From positions 68,905,491 to 68,969,490 of the forward strand of contig CM040124.1 of assembly GCA_022559845.1 (NCBI GenBank): 64,000 nucleotides of DNA, read 5' to 3'. The position numbers and the translations under genes were made by a program. The notes under the pieces are model-generated. The model had not been told where the DNA came from. It worked only from the letters and a program-made list of their open reading frames with translations, and did not search any database. This document shows, one piece after another, positions 22,501 through 31,778 of this stretch; position 1 is the stretch's first letter; every line of letters starts with the position of its first letter. Origin of the DNA: Amorphophallus konjac (Eukaryota; Streptophyta; Magnoliopsida; Alismatales; Araceae).

Positions 22501-25500
22501 TGAAGCAAGCACACGGAGCACCTACGAAATCCATTTCCTGGAGCCCGTGAAGGAACAGCAGGGGTGGCAGCAAGTCCCTGTGAAGCACAATAAGAAGAGG
22601 GCACCCTGCCCGAAAGAGGGGGCACTTATCCGTGGCGTCACGCCCCGGCCTGCTCCGCCAGTGATAGCGCCTACGTGGATTACTCCATCTGCAGCTATCA
22701 GAATACATGCACCCAACAGAAGGAGACAGACTCCCCTGCCAGTGGTCAAGGAAACCAACCCCGGGGTCCTTCGACTGCAACACCTGATTGAAGGGCTAGA
22801 TGAATATGTACAGCCCGAATTGAAACCCCTGCTCGTACGGGACTACGTCCCATGGCAGGAGCTGGAGCAACTCTCACTCAAGCAGACGGAGGAAGCTGAA
22901 GCAGCACCCCCTGAAGCGAGCAGTCTATTCTGGGGGCAGGTGCCCGCAGAAGCAAAAAGGAAAAAGAAGCAAAAGAAGAAGAAAAGAAAGGCCGTTGGCG
23001 CCAATAAAGCACAGGTTGTCTCCTGTAATACACTATCAGCCCTCTTCAACCTACCCGGGGAAGAGGAAGAAGAAGAAATATGCTTTACACCCCACACTGG
23101 GGAAAGCAAGGTCGAGGCCGCCACTGCTGCACATGCCACGCGGTCAGGCCGAAAATGGGGGCGCCAACCCCCACCAAACCACAATATTGTGTTCAGAGGG
23201 GAACAACCCTACAAGACACCTCCGCCGGAGGTCAAGGGAGTTCAAATCCCTCCTCCGTCAGGTCTATACAGCAAGACTGGGGGCAAGGCTGTCCCCTCAT
23301 TTCTTGAATTTATGAAGATGTCAAAGGGGAAACAGCCTTGTCAAGACGCCAACCCTACACCCGGGGTCAATCACCCTCGGCCAGTGCAATCTACGGAGGA
23401 TACAAATGCAGATGGGGCTTGCCCTGTAGCAACCAATAAAGAAGACTCGACAGTCGGTGCCAGTCGAGAGGGTGCCGAGTCCGAGGAAGATGAAGCAGGT
23501 CCGTCTGGACCCACAAATCAAAACCTTCCTAAGCCCAGATGGGTTGAGGAGATGAAGCTCTCCAATGTCCGGGCTGGAAGCCGAATAATGAAGCTGCTCA
23601 AGAAGCTCCCTGCTCGTTTTACGATCTGGGAAATTCTCTCTTTGAGTGAAGAAACTAGACAGGCAATCATCACTGCTCTGCAGACGCCTGCCCAGTTTGA
23701 AACCTGCATAGCTGAGGCTATACCAGAAGCCAGTATGACCTTCTCTCCAGAAGACATGCTACTGCCTACGGCCAGTCACAACAGGCCGCTATATATGAAA
23801 GGGCACCTGAATGGAAGAGAACTGAACCGGATTCTGGTCGATCCTGGCGCAGCAGTCAACATCCTGCCATATAGAATATACGAGAGGTACCACTTCAATG
23901 TGCATCTCGAAAAGGCCGGGGATATGCGTATCGCGGGCTTCAACCAGAAATGTGAAGTATCTATGGGGGTGGCAGAATTCACACTGACTCTGGCAGATTT
24001 CACTACAACGGTGCAGTTTCACGTCATTGACTCTCGCACCTCCTACAAAGCACTGCTCGGCCGCCCATGGCTGCATGAAAACTTGGTGGTGCCCTCCACG
24101 CTCCACCAATGCATCAAATACAGCCTCCAGGGGAAGGAGGAAAGGATATTTGCTGACATCCACCCATTCGAGGTGTTTGAGTGTCACTTGGCGGACGCCA
24201 ATCTGTATACGGGGTCTCCCCGGAAGACTTCTAAAACTGAAGCCCCCGTAGGGGCATCGAAGAATAGATCGGGTGACGGTTGGTATCCACCACCGCCGCG
24301 CGGATATGTCAAGCCGAAGGTGGTCTCCCACATCACGGCTTCTGGAAATGTCGGCAGGGTGACACCCCCAGCATTATACCCCAAAGCTAAGGAAGTGCAT
24401 GTTGACCGACAACACGACCGCATCGGAGTCCCGGCCGGCCTCACCAAGCCAGTCTCCGGCCTCGATGGTCCCACCGTCGAACCTTTCAAAGCTTGGGAAG
24501 TGGCACAGGAAGATGGGCACAGCAGCTTATTCTATACAGCTGAGGAGCATCCTACTCAGGAAGACACGGATTGCAGCCTCCCTGAAGATCTAGCCAACCC
24601 ACGGGTTCCTGTGCAGGGCCTGGCATTCACCACTGATCGGACGGCCAGGATGTTTCAAAAGCAACACATCCCTCCCGATCAGCCTCAAAAACGCAAGGAA
24701 GCTTTCCAGAAGATGTGGTATCCTGTAAATCTGGACAAAGAAATGAGACGTGTCTCTCAACACCCGGGTCTGGGTTTCACCCTGGAAGACTACTATTACA
24801 GTGGGCGGTACGAGGTGGACACCATCTCCACCTTCTATCCAACTGAAGACAGCCCTCTGGGGGCAACCTTTGATGAATATCCGGCGGAAGCCGAACATGC
24901 TGAATTAACCCTATCCGGGAATCAACAAATGGAGACCTTGATCTCATGCCGATGCTGGGAGCAGGTCCATCCTGAAGGAGCGGCCTTTCAGGCCGAATTT
25001 GATACGGCTAGCAGCAGCGAAGCCGAAGATGCTCAAGGAGCAGAAGTCTCTCCCTCCGCAGGGGTCATGCTAATGACGACTTCAACACCCTTTCTGACAG
25101 TCAACAGAGCCTCGGTTTACTCCAATCAAGGGGAGCCGGCTACCAGAAAAGAAAAAGCCACTTCTGTGGAAGACACAACTGTCCCAGAAGGCGAGACTCC
25201 CTCAACTCCTGCTACCAATCCAATAGGCTGTCCGAGTCCGGCGGCAAATAACTGCTGGCCTGTCATGGCTGCAACCTCATCTACAAGCACTGAAGCTGTC
25301 CTCTCGCCCTCGGGAGCTGCACCGGCAATGGATCTTCTAATAGAACAATCCGCCCAGCCGCTAGCACAAAAGACCAAGAGACCCCGTGAAGCTCTGGCGG
25401 TGTCTGACGAGGAAGTCGAAGTACTCGACCCTCAAGACGGTATTCCAGACTTCGTTGACCTCCAGCCGGCACCTCCGGAGATAGAAGACGGAGGCCAAGC

Positions 25501-27397
25501 CACAGTCGATGAACTAATAGAAGTCAACTTGGGAGATGAGGAGGACCCTAGGCCCACCTTCCTCAGTGCCCAACTATCTCCAGAAGAACGAGAGCTGTAC
25601 ATCCAACTGCTGCTAGAATACCGGGATTGCTTCGCCTGGACTTATAAAGAGATGCCAGGTCTAAACCCTGCTGTCTCACAACATGAGCTAACAATCAGTC
25701 CCGAAGCCGAGCCGGTGAAACAACCACCGCGGCGTATGAGGCCAGAGCTCATCACCCGAATCTGTGCTGAAGTTGACAAGCTCATTGATGTGGGATTTGT
25801 TGAAGAAAATCAGTACACCACCTGGCTGGCAAATATCGTCCCTGTGAAGAAGAAGAATGGACAGATCCGGATTTGTGTTGACTTCCGGGATCTAAATAAA
25901 GCTTGCCCTAAAGATGACTTCCCGGTGCCAATAACCGAGGTAATGATCGATGCTACAACCGGCCATGAAGCCCTGTCATTCATGGATGGGTCGTCCGGCT
26001 ACAATCAGATTTGGATTGCGGAGCACGACCGGGTCCATACTGCTTTCCGAACTCCCAAAGGCATTTATCATTACAAGAGAATGCCATTTGGACTGAAGAA
26101 TGCTGGCGCAACCTATCAGCGCGCAATGACTAAAATTTTTGATGAATTGCTCTACCACAAGGTCGAGTGCTACATAGATGACCTGGTGGTCAAAACCCGA
26201 AGAAAAGAAGATCACCTGCAAGACCTCCGGATTGTTTTTCAGAGGCTGAGGCAGCATGAGCTAAAAATGAATCCTATGAAATGTGCGTTCGGAGTGTCGA
26301 GCGGAAAATTCTTGGGCTTCATCGTCCGACATCGGGGAATCGAGATAGACCCCGCAAAGATCAGGGCGATTCAGGGGTTACCTCCACCAAGGAACATCTC
26401 CGAGCTGAGGTCACTACAAGGCCGCTTGGCTTATATCCGGCGGTTCATTTCCAATTTGTCAGGGCGATGCCAGCCTTTTCACAAGTTGATGATGAAAGAT
26501 GTTCCCTTCTATTGGGATGAAGATTGCCAGACAGCCTTTGACAAACTAAAGGATTATCTGAAGACTCCTCCAGTATTAGGCGCACCGGTGAAAGGACGGC
26601 CGTTGATACTGTATATAGCAGCTACACACAACTCTCTGGGGGCAATGCTAGCCCAGAATAATGAAGAAGGGAAAGAGCAAGCCCTCTATTACCTCAGTCG
26701 GAGACTGGTCAGAACTGAAGAAAAATACACTTATATTGAGAAGATTTGCTTGGCACTAGTCTTCGCAGTTAAGAAACTCCGACACTATATGTTGTCGCAT
26801 GAAATCAGCTTGGTATCCAAGGAGGATCCCCTGAAATATATCATGTCCCAGCCAGCACTCAGAGGCCGTCTGGGCAAATGGGCGGTGATCCTTATGGAGT
26901 TTGATATCTCCTACGTCCCGCGCAAGGCCATTAAAGGTCAAGCTATCGCAGACTTCTTTGCTGCGCATCCGGTACCCGGAAACTACCCGTGGGAACCAGA
27001 ACTCCCCGAAGATGAAACTTTGGAAGCCGCTCAAGTACAGCCGTCCCCGTGGCAGCTATATTTTGATGGCGCTTCCAGAATTGACACCTCTGCCACTGGA
27101 TCGGTCAGAGTCAGAGCAGGGGCAGGCATAGTCCTGAAATCCCCAGAAGGAGAAGTGGTGCATACATCCTGCTCCATAAATAAACCATGCACAAACAATG
27201 AAGCAGAATATGAAGCCCTGATAATCGGGTTGCAGATTGCTCTGTCCATGGGAATTCAGATGCTGGAAGCATTCGGAGACTCCATGCTAGTTATAAAACA
27301 GCTGGAAGGAGAGTTCGAGGTGCGAAAGCAAGAGCTCCTCCCCTATCACCAGTTGGCAACTTCGCCTGATGTCGAAATTTTACTTCATCAGCGTTAA
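19535..27397 (+). CDS. gag-pol: E4 Gag-Pol polyprotein: Gag, protease, reverse transcriptase, RNase H, archaeal-type RNase H
   Basis: The frame is open from inside the LTR, but a start there would precede the primer site, so the Met at 19535 (MTTHGIAGVDFD) is chosen, giving about 2620 residues. The first 650 residues are a basic and acidic leader region without a domain I know. Then come the Gag core (about 648-818, VNKPPKFDKFNGKG), a zinc-knuckle-like CPYHQMLGHSIEDC (about 923), protease (about 1418-1528) with active site VDPGAAVN instead of D-S/T-G, reverse transcriptase (about 2068-2272, YIDD at about 2213), a first RNase H (about 2342-2475) that lacks the first Asp, and an archaeal-type RNase H (LYFDGAS, NNEAEYEAL, FGDSML). 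The second RNase H marks the Tat lineage. The frame ends at a TAA within a short out-of-phase stretch, just before integrase. Confidence 0.93.
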   Translation: MTTHGIAGVDFDQSIVAGHAQGYLAVPMEFGSFPPAVGFPNFLGLAFVDMLEVEAMEPVKEDVKEMEPLKAPCRGDSLKNPVPAASCLVHHLVRVMHPTDINKPPGGRQRRQARKNTAVITGTVSQSGKSMLVGGMRVFLNGRTARVTPDRVIPNVPVYNNYQALAGRRAEREEAGHHGQENPALRPRKFKQVWVPKRTRPAYHPTPTRHRPMNDEARARRERGLSLMNEEEVVADPPRHRSFRAMARQANVPATGRRFQQPGDRARLAYIPPAGGRPLSPMLHQERGQEEMACLVRSYFRGLGNTSLGQQRLMQTVATEENYCPSTADEEEIEDIIRMSSVDDNGHNDGSEIKADEAFPEREERRRISVFERLTFPQQARRRVHRRRRRMQVFTCNMAGVSSRYGKLPENSQELAQLAVRPGPATRRTEAARGLLTAMKEKQPQSYLHWDDKAPVLTANVVTTEEEDDVLLDILPEGTSGETTEGVPTTIDPSVLMLLQRYQREIDSLKKQLMEKTEHSSASKPPEVQGESSRGAARRDDPPPLCTPPQPSEPTVTTAQQRPPQPQSLLPPVLPQVHPTPPLLHPPQATTLVTPYLQPAHFYPEPVDPTVVSRMMVERMIELKLAEKSEGDYVAFDAYRVPYPQHHAAKRLPPGVNKPPKFDKFNGKGSPKEHIAYYMTVMGDLSTDESYLLKFFGSSLTGLAFEWYSSLSAGSINDWSDMQRKFRERFHVTEREVTVAELYSTKQRADETALDYIKRWRNLGMRCKRPPHQEDAVQICKQNLRREVLEKMIGMEIRSFDRLNNVVAEVEAFLAKPVPPSATSTAQKGKAAERRPTPKEANALDIKAFEQQKEKGKKAAPPQPAKAPDDKEGPSLRDKMKKAYSFPKDKTRILFDWVTEYSMVTLPEPRRPEDLKRRDSPRFCPYHQMLGHSIEDCYVFKDIIEGMVKKNEIELGEYKVDPPQPHEAPPRRAAVNMISLYQALPEEISEASTRSTYEIHFLEPVKEQQGWQQVPVKHNKKRAPCPKEGALIRGVTPRPAPPVIAPTWITPSAAIRIHAPNRRRQTPLPVVKETNPGVLRLQHLIEGLDEYVQPELKPLLVRDYVPWQELEQLSLKQTEEAEAAPPEASSLFWGQVPAEAKRKKKQKKKKRKAVGANKAQVVSCNTLSALFNLPGEEEEEEICFTPHTGESKVEAATAAHATRSGRKWGRQPPPNHNIVFRGEQPYKTPPPEVKGVQIPPPSGLYSKTGGKAVPSFLEFMKMSKGKQPCQDANPTPGVNHPRPVQSTEDTNADGACPVATNKEDSTVGASREGAESEEDEAGPSGPTNQNLPKPRWVEEMKLSNVRAGSRIMKLLKKLPARFTIWEILSLSEETRQAIITALQTPAQFETCIAEAIPEASMTFSPEDMLLPTASHNRPLYMKGHLNGRELNRILVDPGAAVNILPYRIYERYHFNVHLEKAGDMRIAGFNQKCEVSMGVAEFTLTLADFTTTVQFHVIDSRTSYKALLGRPWLHENLVVPSTLHQCIKYSLQGKEERIFADIHPFEVFECHLADANLYTGSPRKTSKTEAPVGASKNRSGDGWYPPPPRGYVKPKVVSHITASGNVGRVTPPALYPKAKEVHVDRQHDRIGVPAGLTKPVSGLDGPTVEPFKAWEVAQEDGHSSLFYTAEEHPTQEDTDCSLPEDLANPRVPVQGLAFTTDRTARMFQKQHIPPDQPQKRKEAFQKMWYPVNLDKEMRRVSQHPGLGFTLEDYYYSGRYEVDTISTFYPTEDSPLGATFDEYPAEAEHAELTLSGNQQMETLISCRCWEQVHPEGAAFQAEFDTASSSEAEDAQGAEVSPSAGVMLMTTSTPFLTVNRASVYSNQGEPATRKEKATSVEDTTVPEGETPSTPATNPIGCPSPAANNCWPVMAATSSTSTEAVLSPSGAAPAMDLLIEQSAQPLAQKTKRPREALAVSDEEVEVLDPQDGIPDFVDLQPAPPEIEDGGQATVDELIEVNLGDEEDPRPTFLSAQLSPEERELYIQLLLEYRDCFAWTYKEMPGLNPAVSQHELTISPEAEPVKQPPRRMRPELITRICAEVDKLIDVGFVEENQYTTWLANIVPVKKKNGQIRICVDFRDLNKACPKDDFPVPITEVMIDATTGHEALSFMDGSSGYNQIWIAEHDRVHTAFRTPKGIYHYKRMPFGLKNAGATYQRAMTKIFDELLYHKVECYIDDLVVKTRRKEDHLQDLRIVFQRLRQHELKMNPMKCAFGVSSGKFLGFIVRHRGIEIDPAKIRAIQGLPPPRNISELRSLQGRLAYIRRFISNLSGRCQPFHKLMMKDVPFYWDEDCQTAFDKLKDYLKTPPVLGAPVKGRPLILYIAATHNSLGAMLAQNNEEGKEQALYYLSRRLVRTEEKYTYIEKICLALVFAVKKLRHYMLSHEISLVSKEDPLKYIMSQPALRGRLGKWAVILMEFDISYVPRKAIKGQAIADFFAAHPVPGNYPWEPELPEDETLEAAQVQPSPWQLYFDGASRIDTSATGSVRVRAGAGIVLKSPEGEVVHTSCSINKPCTNNEAEYEALIIGLQIALSMGIQMLEAFGDSMLVIKQLEGEFEVRKQELLPYHQLATSPDVEILLHQR

Positions 27398-28867
27398 ACA
27401 CATCAATCGAGGCCGAATGCTCAGGCAGACGCCCTCGCTAAGCTGGCTAGTTCGTTGGCAGTCCCGCCAGACGTAAGCCTGAATATAACAGTAATCAACC
27501 GCCGACAGGTCCCCAGTGTAACAGAGGATCTAACCGACGAACGGGAGATAGAAGTAGCAGTCGCTGAAAGGGTCCAGCAACCCGATTGGCGGGAACATCT
27601 TCTATGCTGGTTTCAACACCAGCAACTTCCAAAAGAAAAAGAACAGAGAATGAAGCTCCTAAGGATCAAGGATTCTTACGAGATGAGAAGCGGAACTTTG
27701 TTCCGGATTATGGCAGACGCCCGAAGGAAAATCCTACTCCGTTGCTTGTCGTCAGCAGAAGCGGAACAAGTAATGCAAGAAGTTCATGCAGGATCGGCTG
27801 GAGCACACCAGGCCGGTCCGAAAATGAAGATAGAAATAAAGAAATTGGGCTATTATTGGCCCACTATATTCAATGACTGCTGCAAGTTTGCCAAAGCCTG
27901 TCGGAAATGTCAAGAACATGCCAATGTGGCGAGGAGACCTCCAGTGCCGCTGCATCCCACTCTACCAAGTTGGCCGTTTGCTCAGTGGGGCACGGACGTG
28001 GTGGGGCCACTACCAGCATCTTCATCAGGGTGCAAATACATCTTAGCAGCTACAGACTACTTTTCCAGATGGGCAGAGGCAGTAGCACTAAGAGATGTGA
28101 CGGGAGAACTAGTTGCAAGGTTCTTCCGACAAAATGTAATATTCCGGTTTGGGATTCCCAGCCGAATCATCTCTGATAATGGCAGCCATTTCAGAAATCA
28201 GAAGATTTATCGGCTAGCCGACAAATACAAAATTGACTGGAGGACATCGTCCCCCTACAACCCTCAAGCCAATGGATTAGCAGAAGCCTTTAACAAGACT
28301 TTATGCACGTTGCTGGCAAAGACTGTCAAGTCTAATAAGAAAGATTGGGAAGAAAGGATGTACGAGGCACTTTGGGCCTATCGTACCGTCTATAAAACCC
28401 CAACCGGCTGTTCACCTTTCTCCCTCGTCTATGGGTCGGAAGCTGTGGTGCCAATCGAACTTGAGGTGCCCTCGTTGCGAGTTGCCATCCAGCACGGACT
28501 AGTCAGTGGTGAGCAAGACAATGCAGAAAGAAGACTGGAAGAGCTCGCTGAGCTCGAAGGAAAACGCCTCCTGGCGCAACAAAACATCCAACTCTATCAA
28601 GCTCGCATGGCCCGCGCTTTTGACAAGTTAGTCAAGGGTCGAGAGTTCAAGAAAGGAGACCTGGTAATGGTCAAAAGAAGAGAAGTAATGGCCTCTAACC
28701 CCAAAGGGAAATTGGTCGAAAACTGGGTCGGACCGTATATCGTCCGCCGAGTATATGAAGGAGGAGCCTACGTCCTGGTGGACCACAAAGGAGTCATCCA
28801 GTTCTCTCCCCTCAATGGAAAACATATTAAGCTGTATCACGCAGCGCAACCAACCCTCCCCGAGTGA
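27398..28867 (+). CDS. pol: E4 integrase, C-terminal part of the polyprotein
   Basis: Continues the gag-pol frame after the TAA at 27395-27397 without net frameshift. It opens with the RNase H to integrase linker (NAQADALAKLAS), then the H2C2 zinc-binding domain (HAGSAGAH..., CRKCQ), the catalytic core with TDVVGP, SDNGSH and GLAEAF giving D-D(35)E, and a C-terminal domain (KKGDLVMVKRRE, ENWVGPYIV). It inserts element cDNA into chromosomes. Around 27361-27416 the homologous protein sequence lies in another frame: one extra base near 27361 and one missing base near 27415 put a 54-nt window out of phase and create the TAA. Whether integrase is made from this copy depends on that defect being real. 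Confidence 0.9.
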   Translation, partial: THQSRPNAQADALAKLASSLAVPPDVSLNITVINRRQVPSVTEDLTDEREIEVAVAERVQQPDWREHLLCWFQHQQLPKEKEQRMKLLRIKDSYEMRSGTLFRIMADARRKILLRCLSSAEAEQVMQEVHAGSAGAHQAGPKMKIEIKKLGYYWPTIFNDCCKFAKACRKCQEHANVARRPPVPLHPTLPSWPFAQWGTDVVGPLPASSSGCKYILAATDYFSRWAEAVALRDVTGELVARFFRQNVIFRFGIPSRIISDNGSHFRNQKIYRLADKYKIDWRTSSPYNPQANGLAEAFNKTLCTLLAKTVKSNKKDWEERMYEALWAYRTVYKTPTGCSPFSLVYGSEAVVPIELEVPSLRVAIQHGLVSGEQDNAERRLEELAELEGKRLLAQQNIQLYQARMARAFDKLVKGREFKKGDLVMVKRREVMASNPKGKLVENWVGPYIVRRVYEGGAYVLVDHKGVIQFSPLNGKHIKLYHAAQPTLPE

Positions 28868-28869
28868 TC

Positions 28870-29765
28870 GGACGGAGCTACCTTTTTCCTTGATTAGCGG
28901 CATTCCGCCCTAATCAAGCTACCCTTTCCTTGATTAGCGGCATTCCGCCCTGATCAAGCTACCTTTCCTTGGTTAACGGCATTCCGCCCTAATCAAGCTA
29001 CCCTTTATCTTGGTTAGCGGCACTCCGCCCTAATCGAGCTACCTCATCTTGGTTAGTGGCATTCCGCCCTAACCGAGCTACCCTTTCCTTGATTAGCGGC
29101 ATTCCGCCCTGATCAAGCTACCTTTCCTTGGTTAACGGCACTCCGCTCTAATCAAGCTACCCTTTATCTTGGTTAGCGGCACTCCGCCCTAATCGAGCTA
29201 CCTCATCTTGGTTAGTGGCATTCCGCCCTAACCGAGCTACCCTTTCCTTGATTAGCGGCATTCCGCCCTGATCAAGCTACCTTTCCTTGGTTAACGGCAC
29301 TCCGCCCTAATCAAGCTACCCTTTATCTTGGTTAGCGGCACTCCGCCCTAATCGAGCTACCTCATCTTGGTTAGTGGCATTCCGCCCTAACAGAGCTACC
29401 CTTTCCTTGATTAGCGGCATTCCGCCCTGATCAAGCTACCTTTCCTTGGTCGATCGCCCTGATCAAGCTACCTTTCCTTGGTTAACGGCATTCCGCCTTA
29501 ATCAAGCTACCTTTCCTCGGTTAGCGGCACTCCGCCCTAATCGAGCTACACTTTTCCTTGGTTAGTGGCACTCTGCCCTAATCGAGCTACCCTATCTTGG
29601 GTAGTGGCATTCCGCTCTAATCAAGCTACCCTTCTTTATCTCGGTTAGTGGCATTCCGCCCTAGTCAAGCTATCCCTGCCCTTGGTCAGCGGCATTCCGT
29701 CCTGATCGAGCTACGTTTTCCTTGGTTAGCGACACTCCGTCCTGATCAAGCTATCCTTCTTTGGC
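28870..29765. repeat. 40-bp tandem repeat with 159-bp higher-order period behind E4 pol
   Basis: Monomers read CTTGGTTAGYGGCAYTCCGCCCTAATCRAGCTACC with length about 40. Four monomer variants recur as a block: GGTTAGTGGC starts at 29051, 29210 and 29369, so the block length is 159. The last third is more diverged. Such satellite-like arrays in the 3' untranslated region are known in Tat elements. Confidence 0.9.
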
Positions 29766-29775
29766 TCTCATTCCG

Positions 29776-30075
29776 AATAAAAAAAAAATAATAATAATAA
29801 AAAATTAAATAAATAAATAAAAGAAAATAATAATAAATAAAATAAAAATGGGGTTAAAAATAGAGATACCCCGCCAGACTTGCTCCTCTATCGGGACGAG
29901 TGCAAAAATGGCTATAACCCAGCTGGGGCGAAAACCCGAAAGGGCGTCGCAGGCAAAATCGGGTACCCCGCCGCGTGAAAACCCGAAAGGGCGCGCGGGC
30001 AAAAGCAAGAGGGGGCTGGCCTCGGTGAAAACCCGAAAGGGCGCTTAGGTCAGTAATGTGAATAAAAAAAAATTG
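29776..30075. repeat. AT-rich spacer and three AAAACCCGAAAGGGCG repeats
   Basis: 29776-29850 is AT-rich (AATAATAATAAA). Then GTGAAAACCCGAAAGGGCG or a near variant occurs at about 29929-29947, 29977-29995 and 30026-30044, each followed by G-rich text. No gene is visible. Confidence 0.7.
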
Positions 30076-30177
30076 AATGATGAATAGTGATGAACCATCC
30101 GCCGTCCAAAAGGCCACTTTCAAGGTCGTGACGAGGATCTTCATCCGATATCCCACTTATACACGTCCAGTGTCTCT

Positions 30178-31460
30178 ACCTTTTCGACCCTTGTCACCAT
30201 CGGCAAGATCGGTCGCTACCCTTCCGGTTTTTGTCATCATCGGCAAGACCGTCTACCTTTTCGACCCTTGTCATCATCGGCAAGATCGGTCGCTACCCTT
30301 CCGGTTTTTGTCATCATCGGCAAGACCGTCTACCTTTTCGACCCTTGTCACCATCGGCAAGATCGGTCGCTACCCTTCCGGTTTTTGTCATCATCGGCAA
30401 GACCGTCTACCTTTTCGACTCTTGTCACCATCGGCAAGATCGGTCGCTACCTATAACGGTTTTTGTCATCATCGGCAAGACCGTCTACCTTTTCGACCCT
30501 TGTCCTCATCGGCAAGATCGGTCGCTACCCTTCCGGTTTTTGTCATCATCAGCAAGACCGTCTACCTTTTCGACCCTTGTCACCATCGGCAAGATCGGTC
30601 GCTACCCTTCCGGTTTTTGTCATCATCGGCAAGACCGTCTACCTTTTCGACCCTTGTCATCATCGGCAAGATCGGTCGCTACCCTTCCGGTTTTTGTCAT
30701 CATCGGCAAGACCGTCTACCTTTTCGACCCTTGTCACCATCGGCAAGATCGGTCGCTACCTATACCGGTTTTTGTCATCATCGGCAAGACCGTCTACCTT
30801 TTCGACTCTTGTCACCATCGGCAAGATCGGTCGCTACCTATAACGGTTTTTGTCATCATCGGCAAGACCGTCTACCTTTTCGACCCTTGTCATCATCGGC
30901 AAGATCGGTCGCTACCCTTCCGGTTTTTGTCATCATCGGCAAGACCGTCTACCTTTTCGACCCTTGTCACCATCGGCAAGATCGGTCGCTACCCTTCCGG
31001 TTTTTGTCATCATCGGCAAGACCGTCTACCTTTTCGACCCTTGTCACCATCGGCAAGATCGGTCGCTACCCTTCCGGTTTTTGTCATCATCGGCAAGACC
31101 GTCTACCTTTTCGACCCTTGTCACCATCGGCAAGATCGGTCGCTACCTATAACGGTTTTTGTCATCATCGGCAAGACCGTCTACCCTTTTCGACCCTTGT
31201 CACCATCGGCAAGATCGGTCGCTACCCTTCCGGTTTTTGTCATCATCGGCAAGACCGTCTACCTTTTCGACCCTTGTCATCATCGGCAAGATCGGTCGCT
31301 ACCTATAACGGTTTTTGTCATCATCGGCAAGACCGTCCACCTTTTCGACCCTTGTCATCATCGGCAAGATCGGTCGCTACCCTTCTGGTTTTTGTCATCA
31401 TCGGCAAGACCATCTACCCTTTTCGACCCTTGCCACCATCGGCAAGATCGGTCGCTTTCC
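30178..31460. repeat. 77-bp tandem repeat array in E4
   Basis: Sixteen to seventeen copies; CGACCCTTGTC starts at 30185, 30262, 30339 and so on at a 77-bp step. Each unit is two diverged halves of about 38 bp, both containing CATCGGCAAGA. Copies differ at few positions (CTTCC or TATAA before CGG; CAT or CAC), so the array is recently homogenised. Because 77 is not a multiple of three and the repeat has no stop in any forward frame, ORFs up to 485 codons arise in all three frames; they are not genes. Confidence 0.95.
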
Positions 31461-31778
31461 CCCCAAACCTGGCAAAGGCCCTGTCCCAGGAACGGCTACA
31501 CCGCGGTGGAGCGAACACCTCATCCCTTCCCTGAAGGCGTGAGCGCTCTCCTGCGTTATTGGCACTCGTTCCCGAGTTCAGGTGATTAGCCGAAAGAAAG
31601 AAAAGACGAAAAGAAGTCGTGGTCAAGACTACGAAAAGAAATGCTTCCATTTAATAAAAGTGGAGAATACATTCTTTTGCCCAGGGCATCCCCCAGGGTA
31701 CATAAACTCCAAAGACAAAAAAAAAAAGGAACAGAGCTTCCAAAAGGAAAGGAAACAAAAAGCAAAGGGAAACCAAGA
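31461..31778. other. Spacer between the 77-bp array and the antisense gene
   Basis: No gene seen. It probably contains the 3' untranslated region of the antisense PMD transcript and the 3' part of the genomic sense RNA, so the two transcripts would overlap here. Confidence 0.4.

Noticed and set aside
27361..27416. Programmed ribosomal frameshift in E4 pol
   Set aside because: The frame shifts away and back within 54 nt at non-slippery sites inside the RNase H/integrase linker; two accidental indels are simpler.
28870..29765. CRISPR-like regular repeats
   Set aside because: The repeats are contiguous and have no unique spacers; this is a eukaryotic tandem array in a retrotransposon.
30077..31589. 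ORFs of 485 and 452 codons across the 77-bp array
   Set aside because: They occur in all three forward frames of a tandem repeat whose unit is not a multiple of three; the protein is merely the repeat read in rotating frames.
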